Made by a program: the position numbers and the translations under genes. A stretch of DNA of 64,000 nucleotides from Chelydra serpentina (Eukaryota; Chordata; Testudines; Chelydridae): assembly GCA_037349315.1 (NCBI GenBank), contig JBAIAC010000057.1, positions 6,572,001 to 6,636,000 of the forward strand, in the 5' to 3' direction. Every line of letters begins with the position of its first letter. The stretch's first letter is position 1. The notes below the pieces were generated by a model, which was not told the origin of the DNA, searched no databases, and saw only the letters and a list, made by a program, of their open reading frames with translations. Below, piece by piece: positions 31,806 to 40,900 of this stretch.

Positions 31806-32450
31806 CTGTAAGAACGACCAAACTGGGTCAGACAAATGGTCCATCCCGCCCAGTATCCTGTCCTATGACAGTGGCCGGTGCCAGAGGCTTCAAAGGGAAT
31901 GAACAGAGCAGGGCAATTTATCAAGTGATCCATCCCTTGTCGTCCAATCTCAGTGTCTGCGATCAGAGGTTTAGGGACACCCAGAACATGGGGTTACATC
32001 GCTGACCATCTTGGCTAATAGCCATTTAATGGACGTATCCTCCATGAATTTACCTAATTCTTATTAGAACCCAGCTGTACTTCTGGCCTTCATAACATCC
32101 TATGGCAATGAGTTCCGTAGGTTAACAGTGAGTTGTGAGAAGAAGTACTTCCTTATGTTAGTTTTAAACCTGCTGCCTAATTATTTCATTGGGTGAACTC
32201 TGGTTCTTACGTTATGTGAAGGGGTAAAGAACACTTCCTTATTCACTTTCTCCGCACCAGTCATGATTTTATAGACCTCAGTGATATCCCCCATTAGGTG
32301 TTTTTTTTCCAAGCTGAAAAGTCCCAGTCTTATTAATCTCTCCTCATATGGAAGCAATTCCATCCCCCTGATCATTTTTGCTGCCCTTCTCTATACTTTC
32401 TCCAATCCCAATATATCTCTTTTGAGATGGGGCGACCCGAACGGCATGAA
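31806..32450 (-). mobile_element. CR1 LINE, 3' part, 5'-truncated
   Basis: The left end 'taagaacgaccaaactgggt' is the CR1 3' terminus. The minus strand at 32375-32181 still translates to recognisable CR1 ORF2 C-terminal sequence (YEERLIRLGLFSLEKK, then GDITEVYKIMTG), followed by disruptions. It is a dead copy, about 0.65 kb, between AK2 and AZIN2. Confidence 0.88.
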
Positions 32451-32955
32451 AACTCGCACTGTACTTTACAGAAATGAAAAGACCCAGACCCAGCCACAAA
32501 AAGCTTACAGCTTCCATGAGACCATCCGAGGAATGACCGCAACAGCTGAAAGAAAGGGAGGTGATCGCTGAGCCGGTGCTCCCTCCACGTGCAAATAAGC
32601 AAGAGGTGGGACACATGTTATGGAGAAAGCTCGGAGGAACCGATTCTTCCATTTGAAAGGTTGGTGACAGCCACGCGGCAGGCGGTGCTAAGAGAGGTCA
32701 GTGTCAGGGAGCTAGCTGCACCGAGCCGGTGTAGAGAAGGGATGGTAGGGAGGGCACTTTGCAAATAGCCAAGGATCTGTCTCTCTCCTCTATCCGCATC
32801 CCTACCACTCGTGCGGATTGTTACACTAACGTAGCAGCCCTCGCAGAGACACTTTATACCAGCGCAGACTAATCAGATTACAAAACGGCAACCAAAGCAG
32901 GAGCAGAGGAGTTGGGGGTGAGGGAAGGATGCTGGGAGCCTGTCTAAATGGACTG

Positions 32956-33180
32956 GCAGGTGCAGAGGAGGCAAGAGGATGGGGATGGGGGAGGAGCCTT
33001 TCTGGAGGGGTTCAGTGAGGAAGATAGCGAGGGTTGCTGAGTGCCCAGTAGCAGCAGTGGAAACAGGGGGTGGGGAATGGGTGGGGAGGGGACTGTGTAG
33101 CTCTTGTGCATGTTCCTGGTCCCGCTTAGGAACCAGCTGGAACTTGCTCTATCCCCCTGCAGAGATCTCGGATCCCCAGC
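32956..33180 (+). repeat. Diverged duplicate of AZIN2 5' intron/exon sequence
   Basis: Matches 34678-34955 in order: 'ggcaggtgc', 'ggaggagcctttctgg', 'gaggggactg', 'tgtgcatgttcctggtccc' (partner 'tgtgcgtgtacctgatccc'), and 'agagatctcggatccccagc' (partner 'agagatcttggatccccagc'). The homology ends within the exon 2-like part. The copies lie about 1.75 kb apart, with the hAT element at 33356 between them. Confidence 0.8.
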
Positions 33181-33355
33181 AGCCAAAATCACCCCCCCTC
33201 CCCGCCACACTACCACCATCAAATCTCAAACAGGGAGGGAAGTGTGTTATCCTGAGACTCCAGGGAACGCAGAAGAGCTCATTCACGGTGTGTCCAGGGA
33301 TTTGTGAGAAACCACGCCAGAGAGGGGAGGCTCCTAAGCCCGGAAGCAATATGAG

Positions 33356-33969
33356 TAGGCCCTACCAAACGCACGGCCATGAAAAACACGACACGGACTG
33401 CTAAATCTGGTCTCCCCACCCATGAAATCTGGTCTTTTGTGTGCTTTCCCCCTGTACTATACAGATTTCACGGGGAAAACCAACCTTTCTCAAATTAGGG
33501 GTCCTGACCCAAAAGGGTGTTGCAGGGGGGTCGCGGTATTGCCACCCTTACTTCTGCGCTGCCTCCAGAGCTGGGCGGCCGGAGAGCGGCGACCGTTGGC
33601 TGGGTGCCCAGCTTTGAAGGCAGCGCCCCGCCAGCAGCAGTGCAGAACTAAGGGTGGCAATACCATACCAGGCCACCCTTCCTTCTGTGCCGCTGCTGGC
33701 GGCGGCTCTGCCTTCCGAGCTGGGACCTCAGCCAGCAGCCGCCGCTCTCCAGCTGCCCAGCTGCAGTGCAGAAGGGTAGCAGTACTGCAACCCCCCCCCC
33801 CCCCTAATAACCTTGCGAACCCCCCACAACTCCTTTTTGGGCCAGGACCCTACAATGACAACACCCTGACATTTCAGATTTAAAGAGCTGAAATCATGAC
33901 ATTTACTATTTTAAAAATCCCATGACCGTGAAATTGACCAAAATGGACCGTGAATTTGGTAGGGCCCTA
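33356..33969. mobile_element. hAT-type non-autonomous element, 614 bp
   Basis: The left end TAGGCCCTACCAAA and the right end TTTGGTAGGGCCCTA are inverted repeats. They are flanked by 8-bp target duplications aatatgag (33348-33355) and actatgag (33970-33977), 7 of 8 identical. The interior is a GC-rich nested palindrome ('ggtattgccacccttacttc' against 'aactaagggtggcaatacc') and a C run. No transposase. Confidence 0.9.
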
Positions 33970-34440
33970 ACTATGAGCCCTGGAGTCGAGCCACTGAAAT
34001 CCACAGTGTTGCAGCCCATGGAGTCTCACCCGTCTGGGATGACTCAAGGCATCACGTTGTTATTCGAAGAAATAACCGTGTTGGTGACTGCCCAGTGTTT
34101 AAGCTGCAGGAGGCTTTGTCCTCCTCCCATCCCCAAAGCCCTCTTTGGCCCTATTCCTCTCCCCCCTGGGACTTTCCAGCGCCACACAGCTCATGTTGTT
34201 TCTGCATTACTGCCCGGATGAGTGAGTGGCTTCTTGCCAGGGTGATGCTGCATGCCTGCTCCTAAGGCTCTGCTCCAGCAGTCGGGGAGATCAGCTGCCT
34301 GCCTGTCAGCAAATCGATAGCGGGGTGCAGAGCAATCGGTGCATGTCCCATAGGCAGCCTGCACACTGCCCCCCAGCAGACTGGGGCCTGCTTTCAATGG
34401 GGATGCCATAGACATAGAGAGTGCTTTGTGTCCGTCTCAG

Positions 34441-34540
34441 CCAATAAGATTGCTGGGTTTGGTTGCCGTGGCCACTCTTGTGAGTCAGAGGTGGGCGGGA
34501 GCTGTGTATATAAGGGGTGGCAGAGCCTCCCCAGGAGGGC
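34441..34540 (+). promoter_or_regulatory. AZIN2: AZIN2 candidate promoter (CCAAT, AP-1, TATA)
   Basis: CCAAT at 34441-34445, a perfect AP-1 site TGAGTCA at 34481-34487, and TATATAAG at 34507-34514, in the usual order and spacing. Transcription would start near 34537. A TATA box is unusual among genes in this window and recalls the ODC1 promoter. A good splice donor follows at 34664 and an exon at 34928. No transcript evidence is available. Confidence 0.65.
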
Positions 34541-34664
34541 AGGTTTAGTTGGTGCTGCTTGCATGGTGTAGGCTTGGGAGTGGAGGAGGAGGAACAACCA
34601 CCGCTGAAGCCAATTCACTCTCTTGGGAGACCCATGGGCAGAATCCGTTTAAATGCTTTTTAAG
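34537..34664 (+). other. AZIN2: AZIN2 non-coding exon 1 (predicted)
   Basis: Runs from the predicted TATA-driven start to the donor TAAG|GTAACA. It contains three AUGs: 34563 (AUG GUG UAG, a two-codon uORF), 34634 (nine codons, stop at 34661-34663) and 34653 (frame continues into exon 2). The 5' end is an estimate. Confidence 0.55.
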
Positions 34665-35014
34665 GTAACAGAGGAGAGGCAGGTGCCCAGCAATAGCAGA
34701 GGAATCAAGGGCGGGGGAGCCTTTCTGGGGCAGCTGGATTGGCTGGGAGGAGGTGAGGAGGGGGGTGATGGGTGCCTTTCTGTGGGGAGTGGGTGAGGAG
34801 GGTGACTAGGGTGCTGGGTGCCAGGTGGGAGCAGAGGAAACGGAGGCGTAGGAATGGTTAGGCAGGGGACTGCTCGGCTGTGTGCGTGTACCTGATCCCA
34901 CTGGGGCTTGCGCTCTTTCCCCTGTAGAGATCTTGGATCCCCAGCAGCACCTGTGCCTCGGGGAGTTGCAAAAGCTCTGAGTTCACCGGAGAGCCCCCCT
35001 GGTGTTACACCTAG
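34653..35014 (+). promoter_or_regulatory. AZIN2: AZIN2 upstream ORF ending in PPW motif (34653-34664 joined to 34928-35014)
   Basis: If exon 1 is spliced to exon 2 as predicted, an AUG at 34653 in weak context (T at -3, C at +4), directly preceded by an in-frame TAA, opens a 32-codon reading frame. It ends SCKSSEFTGEPPWCYT-stop; the Pro-Pro-Trp codons are at 34994-35002 and the stop at 35012-35014. It precedes the AZIN2 start and does not overlap it. In AZIN1, an upstream conserved coding region with a PPW motif mediates polyamine-dependent ribosome pausing that represses the main ORF. The similarity suggests the same control here. The motif and frame are seen in the sequence; splicing and function are inferred. 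Confidence 0.55.
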
Positions 35015-35042
35015 CCCCCCAGGAAGGAGGCTTTGGAACTCG
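34928..35042 (+). other. AZIN2: AZIN2 5'UTR exon 2 (predicted)
   Basis: Acceptor cttcccctgtag is pyrimidine-rich and the donor is CG|GTAAGG. The exon is 115 nt, with no AUG of its own. It carries the PPW-ending upstream frame and, at its 3' end, GAAGGAGGCTTTGGAACT (35023-35040), which recurs almost exactly in exon 3. Confidence 0.55.
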
Positions 35043-35654
35043 GTAAGGAAAAAACTTCTGAGGAGGGTGAGGGGAGAGAGACAGGGTCTGGTCCTACCTT
35101 TATCGCTTATCAGTCCTGTGCTCATGATGGGTGGGATGAAGGTCATTGATGTGTTTGGGTGGGAAGAAACCGGAAGAATTCTTGTCCCCTCTAAACTCTC
35201 CCTCCCCAGCTGCAAAGTTTCAATAATTTCAGTGTATTTTCTCCATTCTCCCTGTATAGCTTTCTTTGGCTTGCATTATTATTTGCTCGATACATTACAA
35301 GATAGTGCGTCTTGGGCCTGCGGCGCTTAGATCAGAGTGTGGTTTGCCCCTCCACCCTGCACCAGGAATTGCCCAAGTAAAGCTCTGCAGAGGGTGAGCG
35401 ATGCTGTGCAGTTCTTGGAAGCAGAGTTTGGAGATTATTTTTATCACTTTAGATAAGGGCGACCGCGTTAACCTAAAAGACACCGGGCTGAAAAGCGAAG
35501 GCCCCCCCCCCACCCCCCGGAGTTAGAGCTGGGACCAGAAAACAGTTCCTGCAAGACTTTGGGGTGTCTTAACATCCTGAGATTATTGGCTGGCAAGAGA
35601 TCATTAAGGCTACACAGTTCAGCATTCACATCGGGAAAATATCCTTAACTCTGC

Positions 35655-35765
35655 CCCTTGTCTGTATGCACTAGGCCACAGCCAGCTCTCCAGCTGGTGT
35701 ACATTGGCGTAGCTCCATTGAAGTCAAAGGAGCTACACTGGTTAATGCCAGTTAAGGGTCTGGCC
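35655..35765. repeat. Palindromic element, 'agctccattgaagtcaa' type
   Basis: 'ctggtgtacattggcgtagc' is mirrored by 'gctacactggttaatgccag' around 'tccattgaagtcaaagga'. Related palindromes lie at 39569 and 46455. It lies in AZIN2 intron 2. Confidence 0.6.
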
Positions 35766-36854
35766 TGTTTAATTCCATGATCGGTTGGCAAGCCCTGCAA
35801 TCGCACACTAAGGCTTTCTAAAGCTATGCGTGCTGCTGCACCATTTTAGTGGCATGCCTTGGTCTGTGTGTGCTTGGGAAATGAGGTCCATGGACCTCAC
35901 CTCCTGGAAAACTACACAGGGCATCCTTGCATAACACATGGCAGATTGAGCCCAATATAGGAGAGTGGGAGGGAATACGTTCTGGTATACAGAGGCAATT
36001 TAAGTTTACAGCTAAGTTAGCTTTGTCATTAACGGCACCATTCATTGCCTGAGCGTCACCTGAAGGAGGCTGGGCTGCTGGCTGCAAAGACAGCATATAG
36101 TCATGGCTGCTGCCGAAACTATTAAACTATGTCCCTTATAGAAGCAAACTTATCCTCTAAAAGGTCTGTCACCTAAGAGGTACTGGCCCATTGCCACTAT
36201 ACAAGAGTAAAACTGAGACACAAAGCTACATGTGTGTATCTAAGTAAGGCTGTTGAGAAATGTGATATTGAATCATGTGTAAGAAGCACAGCAATATGGG
36301 TTCATATAATTAAAGACTGTTATATGCTATATGTGAAACACGGCAACAGTGGAGCTGTGCACACACTGGCACCTCCTGATCCCTGAGAACTTAACTGTGC
36401 AACCTTCATGTTTTCTGAGTGTAGGTTTTTCATGGGGGAACTTCCTAGTTTTTTACGGGGAAAATATAGATTCCATAATTGGGACTTTTGTCCAGACATC
36501 CAACACACTAGATCTGGCACATTTTCCCCACCTAGTGATAGGAGCCTCCTCTTCTGTGATGTGACCCTGGGGATCTGTGCAGATTTTAGCCGACACCATG
36601 CACAGTGAAGGAGGCAAGGGCTCATGTGGAACTCTGCCTCATTCACTGCACATCCGCGCGCACACACACACACACCCATGTTTCACTGTGAATCAAAGTT
36701 AGCCAGTTTGGCTTTCCTTTACTGAGTGTGTTTTAAACTTCACAAAATGTCCTGCACAGACTGACTTCAGACTGCAGCCAGTCCTGACCCACTCACTCAA
36801 CGGCACATCTCCTCAGTGTGGGTTATTTCCCTGCAGATTTACACTTTCTTCCCA

Positions 36855-36945
36855 ATGATTATTTATTTGTATTGCAGTAGCACCTAGGCGCTCTTGTCAT
36901 GGACCAAGACCCCATTGTGCTAGGTGCTGTACAAACACAAAGTCA
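36855..36945 (-). repeat. Old interspersed repeat, 'gcacctagg ... gtgctgtacaaac' family
   Basis: 'tgtattgcagtagcacctag', 'gaccccattgtgctaggtgc' and 'tgtacaaacacaaag'. This is the best-preserved copy in the window of a family also at 49455, 56255, 61720 and 62135. I do not know its class. Confidence 0.65.
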
Positions 36946-37251
36946 TTCTGGAACCAGAGCTATCCTTTAAAAGCAAATCTTCCAACTTTTTTTTTTTTAA
37001 TTTAGTGGGGAAAGTGGGGAGTGGTAGAGGTGTGTGTATCAGACTCCAAATAGCTTATCTAATTTTACTCAAACTCCCTCCCATCCCCCCAAAAAGTCAT
37101 TTCCCAGCAAAGATCAAACTGTTAATTTCAGCTTGAAATGTGAAATTTTATAAGAAACTGAGAACACTGAGAAACTGAGAGCAACCTTAATTAGCCGGGT
37201 CACTGCTATAATAAATAAGTCATCAAAGAGTCTGTGCTATGAGACAAGGCT

Positions 37252-37868
37252 CTGGGCTTGTTCAAACACACAACTCACATTTAATTTAAATCAGTTTAGT
37301 TCAACCAAATGCAGCTTTTGTGTGTGGACACTCATATCTGTTTATATCGGTTTAAAACTGATTATATCAGTTTAACTTGCACCTGTAAAGTTACGGGCAC
37401 AAGCTAAACTGATATAAACCCGGCTTAGTGCCATAGAGGAGTACAGTTGGGTGAAATTTTTTGCACAAAATATTTTGGCGGGGCGGGATGAAGAATACAG
37501 GTTCAGCAAAACTGAAATTTTTTATGACTGTCAATTTCAATGAATTGTTTTGGTTAAAAAAAATTCTAAAACATTGAAATGTTTAGAATTGTTAGGTTGA
37601 AATGATTTTTTGTTTCAAAATCTTATCTGACTTTTAAAAAAATCAAACATTTAAAAATTTTCAAAATCCGAATGAAATGTTTTTGACCCAAAATGATTCT
37701 TCAACTTTTTGAAATAGTCAATGAACTTTAAAAAAAAAAAATCTCTTACTTGCTCAGCTTTGTAGAGGAGCGTCCACATACAAAGTTGCAGTGGTTTAAC
37801 TGAATCAGTATAAAATTACACCTTTAGTTACATCAGTACAAGTTTGTGTGTAGACCAGGCCTTAGAGA
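37252..37868. mobile_element. Inverted-repeat element split by an AT-rich insertion
   Basis: The left arm ('gggcttgttcaaacacacaa', 'aaatcagtttagttcaa', 'ttatatcggtttaaaactg') and the right arm ('agttgcagtggtttaactga', 'acaagtttgtgtgtagacca') are inverted counterparts. Between them, about 37435-37745, sits AT-rich sequence full of 'tgaaat' and 'tttcaa' motifs, unlike the arms. It lies in AZIN2 intron 2. Confidence 0.65.
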
Positions 37869-37944
37869 AAGTGCCGCATGGGGCTGGTCTCTGGGGATGG
37901 ACCCAGAAGAACCCCCCACTAACGCTCTTCCTCCTTCCTTACAG

Positions 37945-40900
37945 TGTGTTGCATACTTAGAAACTACTTCCTACTGAAGGAGGCTTTAGAACTAGCAATT
38001 CTCCTAGCTCTGGACAATGAGTGGGTACTTGGATGAATCAGACTTTCTGATGGTGGAGGAGGGCTTCACCACCAGAGACCTCCTTGAGAACCTCCTCATG
38101 GAGGTCTCCCAGACGGTAAGTGGCACTTAGCTTCTATGGGCCCTTCCTTCCCATCCACTGGCCCTCGTGTCAACCTGACATCTAACTGTAGGGAGGCTAT
38201 TTAACTGTCACTCTCCTCTGAAGCATTAGGATTTGAGACACTAGTGCAATTTCTCTGCATCTCACAACACTTAACATCTTCTGGACAGTGGAGGGGGGGG
38301 AGATTTTTGTTTTCGATTTGTGTGTGTACACATCTGTGCGAATGGCTGGCTAGATGCTTAACTGGACATACGCACCTACAAATACCTGATTTGCATATGC
38401 CCATAAGTTAGCATGTGCTTGTGTGCATACATTGGGCTTGCCTGTCTTTGTTCGTTTAGGGCTGTTTGCGGCCCAGTCCGCACACAGTTGCGGCCTATGT
38501 GACATCCTGTTGGCCATACAGGTAGTATATATATTGTGTGGCTGTGGCCCATGTAATACACAGAGAGTTGCATATGCGGCCCACAATGGTAAATAGGTTG
38601 AGAGCCACTGGTTTAGGGCCAGAGTGGAGAGAACTGGGCAGTAGAATCTTTGTCTTGTTGGGGACAGGAGACTGGCATTGCAGAGACTAGTGCCTGAATT
38701 CTCAGTTACACTGAAGCTCCTTTACACCACGCTGGAGGGGCTTTAAAGTTAATATAAACATCATTTACACCCCTCGTTGCGTTGCCACAGTGGTGGCAAA
38801 GGGTCTTTGTGTCATTAGGAACCAGGCCCAGGTTTGGGTGACTCCCCGACTAAAATGCACCTTCCTGAGCGCTGCTGCCTTTCAGGGTTTCCTTGCCTGC
38901 CGGCTTGATAACGTTGTGATTTGGGGGAACAGAGAGTTATTTGCCAGTGGACTGGGGGAAAAGAAACAAAGGAAAATCACATTTCTACAAATCTTTTTGT
39001 CTAAAAATAGCTCATTTGTTCCACTCTCCCGTTCTCTTACGTTTTATAGGGCTCCTTCCTGGGCTTCATTCTTAGCTCTTTGCTTCTCTTCAAATTAAAA
39101 GAGCTGATATGATTTTATTTTTTTTGCGTGGCGCATCTCAGGGCTGCGCTCCTGCCCGTTCTTCCCAGGCCCACCAGAATCTCGCTGCAGCTCGGAGAAG
39201 ACCATATTGAATTCCTAATTGAGGTTTTGTGCTGATGTCCGTCAATCGCAGGTTACCACTAACTGCACTCAAGCGACACCCCTTCATGGCATACAGTCGC
39301 CCCACGCACAGAATAGCCCCCCTCCCCCTGCGCTGGTCGGGTTGAAGCATCTGTGAGCCCGGAGTTCTTCGTCACATTGAGCATTCTGCTGGTGTGTTGA
39401 TACAGATGGAGCGTCCATCAGCTGGGCGCGGGGGGGGGTGGGGTGTGTGCCACTGGCCATCAGTTGCAAGACGTGGTTACTGGGCACCATTCACAGACTT
39501 CACCTATTTCAGTAACAAAAAGATTGATTCTTAACAAGCCCCCAAATTGGAGGGACCTTGATCATTGGACATTGAGGGCCCGATTCTCCCCTCCTTTACG
39601 CGGGTGTAAATCAGGAGTAACTCCACTGGCATCACTGTGGTGTGAGTGGAGAATCGGGCTCTTAGGTTTGAGTCTGGTGCCTTTGCTGCTCCAGGAAGAC
39701 TCTGCAACGCTCCTTCCTTGGGGGAGGGAGGGGCGCTGAGACCACTGTTGTCGACTCCAGTCTCTTCCCTTTAGAGAGAAAAAGGGGCCTTTTTTGTGGC
39801 AGACCTGGGGGATGTAGTGAAGAAACACCTGCGCTTCTTGAAGGCCTTGCCCCGCGTCAGACCTTTCTACGCTGTTAAGTGCAACGGCAGCAAAGGAGTG
39901 GTGCGGACGCTGGCGGAGCTGGGGGCAGGATTTGACTGTGCTAGCAAGGTAGGAACAAGGGGAAAGGAGAGCTCTGGGACCCAACGTCCTTGGGGTGCGG
40001 TGGCTAGATCTGTGCCCGGGAAAGGGGTGAGGGAACCAGCCAAGGCACGGTTCGGCAGCACAAATATTAAACAAGCTCAGTGCAGATTGCAGTGCTCTTG
40101 GCTTAGTCTGGGGCTTCCCATGCTGCATTTACACTGGAGGGAGTCTCCCCCTTCTGGCAAAACAGTAATAGAGCATCCTGGAAAATCTGCTTCCTGCAGT
40201 CGGGTGTTCCAAACTTGAAGGGGACCATTCCCTTTCACCTGAATTTCCTTGTTTTACACGTCTCCTGGACAGCAGAATCCATTTGTAACGAGGCGTGTTT
40301 TAAGTGTGTTGGTTTTTCTGGGACATGGTGGCACGGTCTGCTCTTAGGTGGGTTCAGGGCTGAGCCAGAAGCTCCCTCTTGTCTCATTTAACGGGTTTTT
40401 TGGGGTGGATCAAAGCAAGGGCTATTTATTTCTTTGTGATTCAGTGGAACAGGTTGCCAAGGTGACATGTATTTATATGTCTTAAGAATGAAGCCTAAGG
40501 GAAAACAACAAAACCCGAGAGGCCATGACAATGAATGGAGCTGCACACAGCCTGAACGCGCTCTGAACAACTAGCAGGGGGAGAGATGCTCGTTCCTCCC
40601 TCCTGGCCTAATGGAGAAGGGCTCAGTGGCAGTGTTTTTATTACATATCTTGTGGTAACCTGGTCCATCCAGCTTGCCTCCTGCCCTTACAGTCCTACCT
40701 TCCTTGGTCTTGTGCTCCTAGTGATGTGTTACTGCTGTCTCTCGCTCCAAACACACAGCCCACCATGACCCCGGTGGGCAAACCCACCTTTCTTCATCTG
40801 TGTCTGGTTCTCAGCAGACTCCCAGGCCTGAATCCTGGTGAGTTACCCTTGGTGAACCCACAACATGCATTCGAATGTCCCAGGCCTGGAGCTCTTGATT

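Noticed and set aside
34441..34540. A shared bidirectional promoter for AK2 and AZIN2
   Set aside because: The two start regions are about 8.5 kb apart, and each has its own promoter type (CpG-rich for AK2, TATA for AZIN2).
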